This document shows, one piece after another, positions 26,467 through 37,590 of a stretch of DNA of 64,000 nucleotides (position 1 is the stretch's first letter; each line of letters starts with the position of its first letter). Source of the DNA: Paracoccus sp. R12_2 (GTDB lineage Bacteria; Pseudomonadota; Alphaproteobacteria; Rhodobacterales; Rhodobacteraceae). The DNA lies in NCBI RefSeq assembly GCF_017744015.1, contig NZ_JAGHRA010000002.1, positions 124,001 to 188,000 on the forward strand. Reading direction: 5' to 3'. Under the pieces are notes generated by a model. The model was not told where the DNA came from. It ran no database searches and saw only the letters and a program-made list of their open reading frames with translations. Made by a program: the position numbers and the translations under genes.

Positions 26467-29433
26467 TCATCCTTCGATATCGAGCGCTTCGTTCACCAGC
26501 GCTTCCTGTTCGGCCTTGTGGCGCGAGGCCAGTCCGGTGGCGGGCGATGCGGCGGCGTTGCGGCCCACATAACGTGCGCGGGAATGTTTGGATCCAAGCC
26601 GTTCCAGCACCCATTCCAGATACGGATCGACGAAGGTCCAGCCGCCCTGGTTCTTGGGCTCTTCCTGGCACCAGATCACCTCGGCCTGCTTGAAGCGACC
26701 CAGTTCCTTCACCATCGCCTGGGCGGGGAAGGGATAGAACTGTTCCAGACGCAGCAGATAGACATCGGTGATGCCGGCTTCGTCACGCGCCTTCAGCAGG
26801 TCGTAATAGACCTTGCCCGAACAGATCACGACGCGCTTGATCTTGTCGTCGTTGTCCAGCTTGGTGTCCGACAATCCGCGCTGCGCATCGTCCCACAGGA
26901 TCCGGTGGAAGGTAGATCCGGTCTGGAATTCCTCGGCCTTGCTGATCGCCAAGGGGTGACGCAGCAGGGATTTGGGTGTCATCAGCACCAGCGGCTTGCG
27001 GAAGCCGCGATGCAACTGCCGGCGCAGGATGTGGAAATAGTTCGCGGGCGTCGTGCAGTTGGCGACGATCCAGTTATCCTCGGCGCATTGCTGCAGGAAG
27101 CGTTCCAGACGGGCAGAGCTGTGCTCGGGGCCCTGGCCTTCGAAACCGTGGGGCAGCAGCATCACCAGGCCGGACATGCGCAGCCATTTCTTTTCGCCCG
27201 ACGAGATGAACTGGTCGAACATGATCTGCGCGCCGTTGGCGAAGTCGCCGAACTGCGCTTCCCACAGGGTCAGGGTGTTCGGCTCGGCCAGCGAATAGCC
27301 ATACTCGAAACCCAGCACCGCGTATTCCGACAGCATGCTGTCGATCACCTCGTAGCGGCCCTGGCCCTCGGCGATGTTGTTCAGCGGATAGTAACGATCC
27401 TCGGTCTTCTGGTCGATGATCGCCGAATGGCGCTGGCTGAAGGTGCCGCGGGTGCTGTCCTGACCGGCCAGCCGGACCCGGTGACCTTCAAGCAGCAGCG
27501 ATCCGAAGGCCAGTGCCTCGCTGGTCGCCCAGTCGAAGCCCTCGCCGGTCTCGAACATCTTTCGCTTGGCTTCAAGCAGGCGGCCGACCGTCTTGTGCAG
27601 CCCGACTCCTTCGGGGACGGTCGTCAGCGCGCGGCCGATCTGTGTCATGTCGGATTCCGGGATGCCGGTGTCGCCGCGGATATATTCGGCGCCCTCGCGT
27701 TCGATGCCCGACCATTTGCCGTCCAGCCAGTCGGCCTTGTTCGGCTTGTAGTTCTTGCCAATCTCGAATTCTTCGTTGAGGTGGGCCTGGAAGGCGGCCT
27801 TCATGTCCTCGATTTCGCCCTCGGGGATCAGCCCGTCGGCGACCAGCCGGTCGGTATAAAGCTGCAGGGTCGTCTTGTGACCCTTGATCTTGGTGTACAT
27901 GGCCGGGTTCGTGAACATCGGCTCGTCGCCCTCGTTATGGCCGAAGCGGCGATAACAGAAGATGTCCAGCACCACGTCCTTGTGGAACTTCTGGCGGAAT
28001 TCGGTGGCCACGCGGGCGGCGTGGACGACCGCCTCGGGGTCGTCGCCGTTGACGTGGAAGATCGGCGCTTCGACCATCAGCGCGATGTCGGTCGGATAGG
28101 GCGAGGTCCGGCTGAAATGCGGCGCGGTGGTGAAGCCGATCTGGTTGTTCACGACGATATGGATCGTGCCGCCGGTGCGGTGGCCGCGAATGCCAGACAA
28201 TTGCAGGCATTCCGCGACGACGCCCTGACCCGCGAAGGCCGCATCGCCATGCAGAAGGATCGGCAGCACCGCGGTGCGCTCGGACTGGTCGTCCAGCTGG
28301 TCCTGCTTGGCGCGTGCCTTGCCCAGAACGACGGGGTTCACTGCTTCCAAGTGGCTGGGGTTCGCGGTCAGCGACAGGTGGACATTGTTGCCGTCGAATT
28401 CGCGGTCCGAGCTGGCGCCGAGATGGTATTTCACGTCACCCGACCCGTCCACGTCCTCGGGCTTGAAGCTGCCGCCCTGGAATTCGTGGAAGATCGCCCG
28501 ATAGGGCTTGGACAGAACATTGGCCAGAACCGACAGGCGGCCGCGATGCGGCATGCCGACGACGATGTCCTTTACGCCCAGGGCGCCGCCGCGCTTGATG
28601 ATCTGTTCCATCGCGGGGATCAGCGCCTCGCCGCCATCAAGGCCGAACCGCTTGGTGCCCATGTATTTCACATGCAGGAATTTTTCGAATCCCTCGGCCT
28701 CGACCAGCTTGTTCAGAATGGCGCGGCGGCCGTTCTGGGTGAAGGCGATTTCCTTGCCGTACCCCTCGATCCGTTCCTTCAGCCAGGCGGCTTCCTCGGG
28801 GTTCGAGATATGCATGTATTGCAGCGCGAAGGTGCCGCAATAGGTGCGGCTCATCAGGTCGGTGATCTGCCGTATCGTGGCGATCTCGAGGCCCAGCACA
28901 TTGTCGATGAAGATCGGCCGGTCCAGATCATCCGGCCCGAACCCGTAGGTCGAGGGGTTCAGTTCGCCATGGTCGGGCACGTCGCGCAGCCCCAGCGGGT
29001 CCAGCTTGGCGTGCAGGTGGCCCCTGATCCGGAAGGCCCGGATCAGCATCAGCGCGCGGATGCTGTCCAGCACCGCCTGACGCATCTGCTGGGTGGTCAT
29101 CTCGACGCCCTTGTCTGCCGCCTTCCGGGCGATCTTGCGGATCGCTGCGTCGGCGTCGGCCTTGTCGCTTTGCGGCCATTCGCCGGTCAGCGCGGCAAGG
29201 TTGTCGTCGCTTGGCGCGGGCGGCCAGTCGGACCGTTTCCAGCTGGCGCCTTCGGCCTCGCGCACGGCATCGGCCTCGGGGTCGCCCAGGCCACGGAAGA
29301 ATTCGTCCCACGCCTGATCGACGGCGGCGGGATCCTTGGCCCACTGGCCGTAAAGCTGTTCCACCCAGGCCGCGTTGTGGCCCTGAAGGAATGACGAATC
29401 GTGGAAGTCAGAGTTCTTGGGTTGGTCGGTCAT
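26467..29433 (-). CDS. sucA: 2-oxoglutarate dehydrogenase E1
   Basis: A 988-residue thiamine-diphosphate enzyme. The N-terminal segment that docks E2 ([20 protein letters not shown]) is present. The core has [31 protein letters not shown], the ThDP/Mg motif region [20 protein letters not shown]...NNQIGFTT, and the transketolase-like C-terminal part with [20 protein letters not shown] and [17 protein letters not shown]. It decarboxylates 2-oxoglutarate and succinylates the lipoyl domains of SucB. Part of the minus-strand sucC-lpdA transcription unit, with a small lipoprotein gene just upstream. Confidence 0.96.
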   Translation of the reverse strand: MTDQPKNSDFHDSSFLQGHNAAWVEQLYGQWAKDPAAVDQAWDEFFRGLGDPEADAVREAEGASWKRSDWPPAPSDDNLAALTGEWPQSDKADADAAIRKIARKAADKGVEMTTQQMRQAVLDSIRALMLIRAFRIRGHLHAKLDPLGLRDVPDHGELNPSTYGFGPDDLDRPIFIDNVLGLEIATIRQITDLMSRTYCGTFALQYMHISNPEEAAWLKERIEGYGKEIAFTQNGRRAILNKLVEAEGFEKFLHVKYMGTKRFGLDGGEALIPAMEQIIKRGGALGVKDIVVGMPHRGRLSVLANVLSKPYRAIFHEFQGGSFKPEDVDGSGDVKYHLGASSDREFDGNNVHLSLTANPSHLEAVNPVVLGKARAKQDQLDDQSERTAVLPILLHGDAAFAGQGVVAECLQLSGIRGHRTGGTIHIVVNNQIGFTTAPHFSRTSPYPTDIALMVEAPIFHVNGDDPEAVVHAARVATEFRQKFHKDVVLDIFCYRRFGHNEGDEPMFTNPAMYTKIKGHKTTLQLYTDRLVADGLIPEGEIEDMKAAFQAHLNEEFEIGKNYKPNKADWLDGKWSGIEREGAEYIRGDTGIPESDMTQIGRALTTVPEGVGLHKTVGRLLEAKRKMFETGEGFDWATSEALAFGSLLLEGHRVRLAGQDSTRGTFSQRHSAIIDQKTEDRYYPLNNIAEGQGRYEVIDSMLSEYAVLGFEYGYSLAEPNTLTLWEAQFGDFANGAQIMFDQFISSGEKKWLRMSGLVMLLPHGFEGQGPEHSSARLERFLQQCAEDNWIVANCTTPANYFHILRRQLHRGFRKPLVLMTPKSLLRHPLAISKAEEFQTGSTFHRILWDDAQRGLSDTKLDNDDKIKRVVICSGKVYYDLLKARDEAGITDVYLLRLEQFYPFPAQAMVKELGRFKQAEVIWCQEEPKNQGGWTFVDPYLEWVLERLGSKHSRARYVGRNAAASPATGLASRHKAEQEALVNEALDIEG

Positions 29434-29462
29434 GGGCTCATCCCCGGTTCAGGGTCAGGAAA

Positions 29463-29864
29463 TCAGGCACAGGTAATGTCGATGATGGCCGCGCCGGGAT
29501 CCGAATAGGGATCGAGGCGCGGGATTCGGTCGATGCCGGCGACGGCGCGGCGTTCCAGCCCGCACAGCGCGCTTGCGGCGCGCCTGTCGGCATTCACGGG
29601 CGCACGGGCGGGGTGATAGATCAGCCGCCAGCCGTAATCGCGACGGGCGACGGTGCGCACCGAGTCGGGGGGCAGGGTGCTGGCCTGATGCAGGTCGGTC
29701 CGGGCGGGGATGCCGCCGGGCAGGATCAGGTCGGTCATGCGGTCGCCGCAGGCGCCCAGGGTCAGAAGCGCGGCCAGTGACAGTGGGGCGGCTCTGCCGC
29801 AGCCGACCGCCGTGCGCGTCGCCGCGCTGCGGGCCGGGTCGGGCTCTGGTTCCTGCTGGCTCAA
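29463..29864 (-). CDS. Small putative lipoprotein between sucD and sucA
   Basis: A 133-residue frame ending 29 bases before sucA. A hydrophobic segment ends in a lipobox-like LAALLTLGACGDRM. The first ATG places 38 residues before that cysteine, so a downstream non-ATG start is possible. The mature part is about 95 residues with two further cysteines (SALCGLERR and the C-terminal IDITCA) and a central VRTVARRDYGWRLIYHPARAP. Its position inside a TCA operon is conserved in type with three other small lipoprotein genes in this window, but the sequences look unrelated. Function unknown. Confidence 0.65.
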   Translation of the reverse strand: MSQQEPEPDPARSAATRTAVGCGRAAPLSLAALLTLGACGDRMTDLILPGGIPARTDLHQASTLPPDSVRTVARRDYGWRLIYHPARAPVNADRRAASALCGLERRAVAGIDRIPRLDPYSDPGAAIIDITCA

Positions 29865-29889
29865 TTCCTGCCTCGCGCGGTGGGTGTCC

Positions 29890-29915
29890 CGCGCCCCATA
29901 CTTAGGTGGGGCGCG
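29890..29915 (-). other. Hairpin downstream of sucD
   Basis: CGCGCCCC (29890-29897) pairs with GGGGCGCG (29908-29915) around 10 bases, 15 bases after the sucD stop and before the small lipoprotein gene. No U-tract follows. Probably an intercistronic stabilising or partial-termination stem. Confidence 0.5.
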
Positions 29916-29930
29916 CGGGGTGTCAAATCA

Positions 29931-30815
29931 TCAGCCCTTGATAGCCTTCAGCACGGCTTCGCCGAGACCGGCGGGGCTGTCGGCGACGACGATCCCGGCC
30001 TTCTTCATGGCCTCGATCTTCGATTCCGCGTCGCCCTTGCCGCCCGACACGATCGCGCCGGCATGGCCCATGCGGCGGCCCGGAGGCGCGGTGCGGCCCG
30101 CGATGAAGCCGGCGGTGGGCTTCCATTTGCCCTTCTTCTTCTGCTCGGCCAGGAATTCGGCGGCTTCCTCTTCGGCCGAACCGCCGATCTCGCCGATCAT
30201 GATGATCGATTCGGTTTCGTCGTCATCGAGGAACATCCGCAGCACGTCGATATGTTCCATCCCCTTGATCGGGTCGCCGCCGATGCCGACGGCGCTGGAC
30301 TGGCCCAGCCCCACGTCGGTGGTCTGCTTGACCGCCTCGTAGGTCAGCGTGCCCGAGCGCGAGACGACGCCGACGCTGCCGCGCTGGAAGATGCTGCCCG
30401 GCATGATGCCGATCTTGCATTCGTCGGGGGTCATGATGCCGGGGCAGTTCGGCCCGATCAGGCGGCTGGCGCTGCCTTCCAGCGCGCGCTTGACGCGCAT
30501 CATGTCCAGAACCGGAATACCCTCGGTGATCGCAACGATCAGGGGGATTTCGGCGTCGATGGCTTCCAGGATCGAATCCGCCGCGAACGGCGGCGGGACA
30601 TAGATCGCGCTGGCGGTCGCGCCGGTCTTGGCGACGGCCTCGTGGACGCTGTTGAACACCGGCATGTCCAGATGTTCGGTGCCTCCCTTGCCGGGCGTGA
30701 CGCCGCCAACCATCTGCGTGCCGTAGGCGATCGCCTGTTCGGTGTGGAAGGTGCCCTGAGATCCGGTGATCCCCTGGCAGATGACTTTGGTGCTTTTATC
30801 TACGAGGATTGCCAT
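29931..30815 (-). CDS. sucD: Succinyl-CoA synthetase alpha subunit
   Basis: A 294-residue alpha subunit. The CoA-binding Rossmann motif is [20 protein letters not shown], with GGVTPGKGG after it. [20 protein letters not shown] is conserved, and the phosphohistidine lies in [16 protein letters not shown]. Together with SucC it converts succinyl-CoA to succinate with nucleotide triphosphate formation. It is separated from sucC by a 181-codon lipoprotein gene, whereas sucC and sucD are normally adjacent. Confidence 0.96.
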   Translation of the reverse strand: MAILVDKSTKVICQGITGSQGTFHTEQAIAYGTQMVGGVTPGKGGTEHLDMPVFNSVHEAVAKTGATASAIYVPPPFAADSILEAIDAEIPLIVAITEGIPVLDMMRVKRALEGSASRLIGPNCPGIMTPDECKIGIMPGSIFQRGSVGVVSRSGTLTYEAVKQTTDVGLGQSSAVGIGGDPIKGMEHIDVLRMFLDDDETESIIMIGEIGGSAEEEAAEFLAEQKKKGKWKPTAGFIAGRTAPPGRRMGHAGAIVSGGKGDAESKIEAMKKAGIVVADSPAGLGEAVLKAIKG

Positions 30816-30826
30816 AATTCCCTACC

Positions 30827-31368
30827 TTATTCGATTTCGCCGGCGACCAGCATGGTGCCGCGCAGACCCGCAAGGTCAGTGTTTGGTATGATCGCGATGC
30901 GCACGGGCGTGCCCTTGAAAACGCCGTCAAAAGCGGCACCCGACCGCATGCGTGTGTTTTCGAGGGGTATCTGCTCCGCGCCCGTAGCCTTGATCCAAGG
31001 CTGCGCCAACGCGATCGCTTGTTCGGTCGTCATTTCCCCCACAGTAACGCCGCACGCCGTATGACGGGCGGCGCCGGTCGAGGCCGCCGCAACCAGCTTG
31101 CGCCGGTCGAGGCTGAGAATGCGATAACCCGATGCGATACCTTCGAACCGATAGCCCTTGGCCCTCAACTGCGTCTGGAACGCCTGACTGTCTGGCATGG
31201 TCGCCTGACAAAGTTGAGCTACCTCGGCGGCCTGGGCGATCAGTTCGGGCGACGCACCCACGGACGGGGTTTGAGCAGTCGGGCCCGCTGATTGACCGGT
31301 TGTCGCAGTATCCGCACAGCCGCTCAGCGCCAACGCGCACAGAGCGGCGGTGATGAGACCTTTACGTC

Positions 31369-31372
<4 letters not shown>
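30827..31372 (-). CDS. Putative lipoprotein inserted between sucC and sucD
   Basis: A 181-residue protein with a classical lipoprotein signal: [19 protein letters not shown], cysteine at position 19. The mature part has a helical segment ([20 protein letters not shown]), an alpha/beta-like middle ([20 protein letters not shown]) and a C-terminal part ending [20 protein letters not shown]. Codon choice is a little less GC-rich at third positions than in its neighbours. Its ATG overlaps the sucC stop by four bases, so it is translationally coupled inside the succinyl-CoA synthetase genes. The family is not recognised. Confidence 0.75.
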
Positions 31373-32562
<1,190 letters not shown>

Positions 32563-32670
32563 CGCGACCCCCTTATCGGTTCTGCAGATTTGCGGGTGTA
32601 TTGGCACAAACTGGCATGGCGGCGAAACGATTTCCCGGTAAAAATGTCAAAACCGGCAGGAACCCGCATA

Positions 32671-32703
32671 TTGTGATCACAGGCGGAAATGCCGTGATCA
32701 CAA
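32671..32703 (-). promoter_or_regulatory. Composite inverted-repeat operator upstream of sucC
   Basis: TTGTGATCAC (32671-32680) and GTGATCACAA (32694-32703) are separated by 13 bases. Each arm contains the palindrome GTGATCAC, and the two arms are also inverted repeats of each other. A TTGACA on the sucC strand starts about 37 bases downstream of the centre, so a bound protein would sit upstream of the -35 as an activator might. An arrangement with identical arms and spacing precedes sdhC. Confidence 0.75.
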
Positions 32704-32747
32704 AGCGTGGGATCGGGCGGGTCTGATCTGATTCGCAGGCGTGCAAA

Positions 32748-32779
32748 GCAAAAAAAACGGCGCGCCATAGGGCGCGCCG
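32748..32779 (-). terminator. Rho-independent terminator of mdh
   Basis: Read on the minus strand, a perfect 9-base stem CGGCGCGCC / GGCGCGCCG with a 4-base loop is followed by eight or more T residues. It begins 27 bases after the mdh stop and should separate mdh from the sucC operon. Confidence 0.92.
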
Positions 32780-32805
32780 CTGTCAGTGCAATCAGCCGCT
32801 TTGTA

Positions 32806-33783
<978 letters not shown>

Positions 33784-33795
33784 TCAAGGATGATT

Positions 33796-33824
33796 GTTGC
33801 GCGGTGGTTAGAACTTTGCGCAAC
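33796..33824. promoter_or_regulatory. Inverted repeat upstream of mdh
   Basis: GTTGCGC (33796-33802) and GCGCAAC (33818-33824) flank 15 bases, 28 bases upstream of the mdh ATG. The right arm contains the perfect 8-base palindrome TTGCGCAA. It differs from the sucC/sdhC operator. It could bind a regulator of mdh or of the divergent gene; no binding protein is identified. Confidence 0.4.
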
Positions 33825-34038
33825 GAATCGCAAGCCTCCCGCGCTGCACCGCGGCGCTGATGGCCCTAACAGCGGCGGCGCGGGGCCCATCTGTGTGCGG
33901 CCAGAGCCGTATTGTTGGGTGGATTCGGGCGCGCGGTCAGGGCTGCGCGTGTGTCGATGCCGCACTGCGGCGAAATTCCCCTTGCCATTTCTGACGCGGC
34001 GCGGCAGTTTCGCGCAAGAAAATTTCTCGGAGGTGTCC

Positions 34039-34887
34039 ATGGCCCGCCCGTACCGGTCCGTCCTGTATATTCCCGCCGCCAATGCCCGCGCCATGGAAAA
34101 GGCGCAGGGTCTGCCCGCCGACGCGATCATCTTCGATCTGGAAGACGCCGTTTCACCCGGCGAGAAATCGGCGGCGCGCGATGCGCTTAAGGTGGCTTTG
34201 AACGCGGATTATGGCCCGCGGGCACGGATCGTCCGGATCAACGCGCTGGACAGCGCATGGGGCGAAGACGACGCAAGGTTCTGTGCAGGGCTGGGCGATT
34301 GTGCCGATGCTGTGCTGATACCCAAGGTCGATTCCGCCGCCGATCTGGACAAGGTCGCTGCGTTGATTCCCGACACCCCGCTGTGGGCAATGATGGAAAC
34401 CCCGTTGGGGATGCTGAATGCCGCAGGGATCGCGGCCCATCCGCGTCTGGCCGGCATGGTGATGGGCACCAATGATCTGGCCAAGGAGCTGAACAGCCGC
34501 TTTCGCGCGGATCGTCTGCCGATGCAGGCGGGGCTGGGTCTCTGCCTGCTGGCGGCGAAAGCCCATGGCAAGCTGATCGTGGACGGAGTGTTCAATGCGT
34601 TTCGCGACGAGGACGGGTTGCGGGCCGAATGCGAACAGGGCCGCGACATGGGCTTTGACGGCAAGACGCTGATCCATCCCGCGCAGTTGGCCATTGCCAA
34701 TGAATGCTTCGCGCCGACCGAGGCCGAGGTCGATCTGGCGCGACGGCAGATCGACGCGTTCGAGCAGGCCTCGGCCGAGGGCAGGGGGGTCGCCGTAGTA
34801 GATGGCAGGATCGTCGAGAACCTGCATGTCGAGACGGCCCGCACAACGCTGGACCGCGCGCAGGCGATTGCGGCCATGGCCGGATAA
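34039..34887 (+). CDS. mcl2: CitE-like CoA-ester lyase/hydrolase, probable (3S)-malyl-CoA thioesterase
   Basis: A 282-residue HpcH/HpaI (CitE-like) protein. The ATG follows the strong TCGGAGGTG and gives the usual start RPYRSVLYIPAANARAMEKA. FDLEDAVSPGEKSAARDAL has the Mg-binding acids, METPLGMLNAAGIA and MVMGTNDLAKELN are conserved, and QGRDMGFDGKTLIHPAQLAI closes the barrel. The length is that of the Mcl2 malyl-CoA thioesterase of the ethylmalonyl-CoA pathway rather than the longer Mcl1 lyase (about 318). With mesaconyl-CoA hydratase three genes on, it suggests acetate assimilation by that pathway. Mcl2 versus another CitE paralogue is inferred. Confidence 0.85.
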   Translation: MARPYRSVLYIPAANARAMEKAQGLPADAIIFDLEDAVSPGEKSAARDALKVALNADYGPRARIVRINALDSAWGEDDARFCAGLGDCADAVLIPKVDSAADLDKVAALIPDTPLWAMMETPLGMLNAAGIAAHPRLAGMVMGTNDLAKELNSRFRADRLPMQAGLGLCLLAAKAHGKLIVDGVFNAFRDEDGLRAECEQGRDMGFDGKTLIHPAQLAIANECFAPTEAEVDLARRQIDAFEQASAEGRGVAVVDGRIVENLHVETARTTLDRAQAIAAMAG

Positions 34888-34929
34888 GGGCAGGGTGAGC
34901 ACGATTCACGTCCAGCGAAAGGAAGCCAG

Positions 34930-35475
34930 ATGCTGATCCTGATCCTAGGCGTCGCCCTGTGGTGGGCCGCGCATCTGTGGAAACGTGTCGCGCCCGCAAG
35001 CCGGGCCGAATTCGGAGAAAAGGGCAAGGGGCTGGTCACCGGCGCCCTGATCCTGTCGGTGCTGCTGATGATCTGGGGCTACAAGATCGCCGACGGGCCG
35101 GTCTGGTGGGGACGCTCGGCCGCGACGGTCGGCATCAACAACCTGCTTGTGCTGATCGCGTTCTATCTGTTCGCGGCCAGCGGCATGAAGACCCGCGTCA
35201 CCGCAATGACCCGCCACCCGCAACTGATCGGGTTCTCGCTGTGGGCGTTCGCGCATCTGCTGGTCAACGGCGATCTGCCCAGCCTGATCCTGTTCGGCGG
35301 CCTTCTGGTCTGGGCGCAGGTCCAGATCCTGCTGATCAACCGCACGCCCTGGACGCCGCCTGCGGGACCGTTCCCCGCCAAGAAGGAAGCCATGGCCGCC
35401 GCCGGGGCCGTCATCGTCATGCTGGTCGTCGGCATGATCCATGGCTGGCTGGGCTACTGGCCGTTCGGAGGCTGA
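34930..35475 (+). CDS. NnrU family membrane protein
   Basis: A 181-residue integral membrane protein with five or six helices. The NnrU signature features are AAHLWKRVAPASRAEFGEKG near the start, TRHPQLIGFSLWAFAHLLVN in the middle and AMAAAGAVIVMLVVGMIHGW at the end. NnrU was first linked to nitric-oxide reduction in Rhodobacter but is also widespread without denitrification genes. Here it sits between CoA-ester genes and is one base from the DUF1737 gene. The role in this setting is unknown. Confidence 0.88.
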   Translation: MLILILGVALWWAAHLWKRVAPASRAEFGEKGKGLVTGALILSVLLMIWGYKIADGPVWWGRSAATVGINNLLVLIAFYLFAASGMKTRVTAMTRHPQLIGFSLWAFAHLLVNGDLPSLILFGGLLVWAQVQILLINRTPWTPPAGPFPAKKEAMAAAGAVIVMLVVGMIHGWLGYWPFGG

Positions 35476-35476
35476 G

Positions 35477-35683
35477 ATGACCACGATCTATCGCTGCATC
35501 ACCGAAGATGACACCGCGCAGTTCTGTCACCGGGTGACCGAGGCGCTGTCGCGCGGCTGGCAGCTGCATGGCAGCCCGTCGATGGCTTTCGACCCGGTCA
35601 AGGGCGTCATGCGGATGGGGCAGGCCATTACCAAGGACATCCATGCCGAATATCACCCCGACATGAAACTGGGACAGCAATAA
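35477..35683 (+). CDS. DUF1737-domain small protein
   Basis: A 68-residue cytoplasmic protein starting one base after the NnrU stop. The text TTIYRCITEDDTAQFCHRVT, then EALSRGWQLHGSPSMAFDP matches the DUF1737 family (N-terminal strand, helix, GWxLxGxPs). The family's function is unknown. It lies eight bases before the mesaconyl-CoA hydratase, suggesting one transcript. Confidence 0.85.
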   Translation: MTTIYRCITEDDTAQFCHRVTEALSRGWQLHGSPSMAFDPVKGVMRMGQAITKDIHAEYHPDMKLGQQ

Positions 35684-35691
35684 GGGCCGCA

Positions 35692-36726
35692 ATGACGAAG
35701 ACCAATCCGGGCCGCTTCTTCGAGGATTACACGATCGGCCAGATCATCCGCCACGCGGTGCCGCGCACCGTGGCCGAGGGCGAACGCGCGCTGTATCACG
35801 CGCTGTATCCGGCGCGCCACGCGCTGTATTCCAGCGATGAATTCGCGGCCTCGTCCGGGCTGGAAAGCAGCCCGCTGGACGATCTGATCGCCTTTCACAT
35901 CGTCTTCGGAAAGACCGTGCCGGATGTCAGCCTGAATGCGATCGCCAATCTCGGCTATGCCGAGGGGCGGTGGCTACGGCCGGTCTGGCCCGGCGATACG
36001 CTGCGGTCGGAATCCGAGGTGATCGGACTGAAGCAGAACAGCAACGGCAAGTCCGGCGTGGTCTGGGTGCGCACGCGCGGCCTGAACCAGATGGACGAAC
36101 CGGTGCTGGACTATGTTCGCTGGGTGATGGTGCGCAAGCGCGACCCCGAAGCGGTAGCCCCCGAGACGGTGGTGCCCGACCTGGCGCAGGTCGTCGATCC
36201 GGCCGATCTGGTCATTCCCGAGGGGCTGGATTTCACCGGCTATGATTTCGATCTTGCCGGCGAGCCGCATCGCTGGGGCGATTACGAGATCGGCGAGAAG
36301 ATCGATCATGTCGATGGCGTCACCGTCGAAGAGGCCGAACATATGCTGGCCACGCGGCTGTGGCAGAACACCGCCAAGGTGCATTTCGATGCCACCAATC
36401 GCGAAGACGGCATGCGGCTGATCTATGGCGGCCACGTGATCAGCATGGCGCGCGCGCTGTCCTTCAACGGGCTGGCCAACGCGCAGATGATCGTGGCGCT
36501 GAATGGCGGTGCGCATGCCAATCCCTGCTTTGCGGGTGACACGGTGCGCGCCTGGTCCGAGGTGCTGGACAAGTCCGCGACGCCCGCGCCCGGTGTCGGC
36601 GCGATCCGGTTGCGGTTGGTCGCGACCACCGGCGACAGCGCGGCGTTCCCGCTGCGGGGGCAGGACGACAGATATGCGCCCGACGTCCTGCTGGACCTGG
36701 ACTACTGGGCTCTGATGCCGGTCTAG
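35692..36726 (+). CDS. mch: Mesaconyl-CoA hydratase (beta-methylmalyl-CoA dehydratase), double MaoC type
   Basis: A 344-residue protein with two hot-dog (MaoC-like) halves, the length known for Mch (about 343). FFEDYTIGQIIRHAVPRTVA opens the first half with a hydratase-2-like motif; the second starts near HRWGDYEIGEKIDHVDGVTV and contains LIYGGHVISMARALSFNGLA and GGAHANPCFAGDTVRAWSEV. In the ethylmalonyl-CoA pathway it interconverts mesaconyl-CoA and beta-methylmalyl-CoA, linking C5 intermediates to glyoxylate and propionyl-CoA. Its presence beside malyl-CoA thioesterase supports that pathway here. Confidence 0.9.
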   Translation: MTKTNPGRFFEDYTIGQIIRHAVPRTVAEGERALYHALYPARHALYSSDEFAASSGLESSPLDDLIAFHIVFGKTVPDVSLNAIANLGYAEGRWLRPVWPGDTLRSESEVIGLKQNSNGKSGVVWVRTRGLNQMDEPVLDYVRWVMVRKRDPEAVAPETVVPDLAQVVDPADLVIPEGLDFTGYDFDLAGEPHRWGDYEIGEKIDHVDGVTVEEAEHMLATRLWQNTAKVHFDATNREDGMRLIYGGHVISMARALSFNGLANAQMIVALNGGAHANPCFAGDTVRAWSEVLDKSATPAPGVGAIRLRLVATTGDSAAFPLRGQDDRYAPDVLLDLDYWALMPV

Positions 36727-36729
36727 GCC

Positions 36730-37320
36730 GTGGCACGGGCGATCCAGCGAATCATGATCGTCGGAGGGCCGGGATCGGGCAAGTCCTGGATGTCGCGGCG
36801 TCTGGGGGCGGTCAGCGACCTGCCGGTCTGGCACATGGATCACATCCACTGGTTGCCCGGATGGGTGGAACGTGACAGGCTGGAAAAGGACATGCTGACC
36901 CGAGAGGTTCACGCCCGCGACGCGTGGATCTTCGAGGGCGGGCATTCGCGGACCTATCGCGAACGCGCCGCGCGGGCGCAGTTGCTGGTCTGGCTGGATC
37001 TGCCGGTCGGGCTGAGGATCCGGCGCGTCCTGTGGCGCGCGATCCTCCATCACGGCAAGGTGCGCCCGGACATGGCCGCAGGATGCCCCGAGGCGCTCGG
37101 CAGACAGACGGTCGATTTCCTGCACTTCATCTGGCGCACGCGCGAGACCGGACGGCAGGCCGTGCTGCGCGTGCTGGACGCCGCGCCCGCACATCTGCAG
37201 GTCGTACATCTGCGCGGTGCGGCCGAGTTGCGCGGCTTTCTTGCGACCACCCGACCCGCGATGCCGGGGCCGGGGCTGATCCTGTCCGGTGATCCGCGCG
37301 ACGACCGAGGCAAGCCGTGA
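36730..37320 (+). CDS. P-loop kinase-like protein (topology-modulation/adenylate-kinase-like)
   Basis: A 196-residue cytoplasmic protein starting at a GTG three bases after mch. The P-loop is MIVGGPGSGKSWMSRRLG. It is followed by LPVWHMDHIHWLPGWVERDR, IFEGGHSRTYRERAARAQLL, VWLDLPVGLRIRRVLWRAI (Walker B-like) and an arginine-rich lid region. This is the layout of the so-called FlaR/topology-modulation proteins, which are small nucleotide- or shikimate-kinase-like enzymes. Phosphoryl acceptor unknown. It is the last gene before the sdh promoter region. Confidence 0.8.
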   Translation: MARAIQRIMIVGGPGSGKSWMSRRLGAVSDLPVWHMDHIHWLPGWVERDRLEKDMLTREVHARDAWIFEGGHSRTYRERAARAQLLVWLDLPVGLRIRRVLWRAILHHGKVRPDMAAGCPEALGRQTVDFLHFIWRTRETGRQAVLRVLDAAPAHLQVVHLRGAAELRGFLATTRPAMPGPGLILSGDPRDDRGKP

Positions 37321-37404
37321 TTCCCGCAGGTTTCAGGCGCGATGCAGGCGCTGCCGCCGTGCTGTCGTGTGGCCGGAACGATCGCATCCTTCGTTTCGCG
37401 GGTG

Positions 37405-37437
37405 TTGTGATCACGCCTGCGGCACGCGTGATCACAA
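37405..37437 (+). promoter_or_regulatory. Composite inverted-repeat operator upstream of sdhC
   Basis: TTGTGATCAC (37405-37414) and GTGATCACAA (37428-37437) are separated by 13 bases, the same arms and spacing as upstream of sucC. The site lies in a 270-base gene-free stretch before sdhC, the rest of which shows no further strong signal. A TTGCAA that could serve as a -35 starts about 39 bases downstream of the centre, similar to the 37-base distance at sucC. No good -10 is seen, which fits an activator-dependent promoter. The binding protein is not identified. Confidence 0.75.
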
Positions 37438-37590
37438 ATCTGCGAATCCACGACTTTTCTTGCAAGGCACTGGTATCTGCGGGTGACAGATGGCACAAAA
37501 GCCGACAGATGATGCGCCAATCGCCAGCCCGCGAGGCCAGCCCAAAGCCTGCGACGGGACGTGTGAGAACCGACAAAGGAGGGCCGCTTC

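Noticed and set aside
24894..26693. A 599-codon frame opposite sucB with repeated Gly/His/Phe blocks
   Set aside because: Antisense shadow of the duplicated lipoyl domains; the apparent internal repeat just reflects that duplication.
26059..29394. An open frame of more than 1,100 codons on the strand opposite sucA and part of sucB
   Set aside because: It mirrors the codon structure of sucA in an antisense frame, is rich in His, Gln, Asp and Val in the way such shadows are, has no recognisable domain, and sucA/sucB on the other strand are certain.
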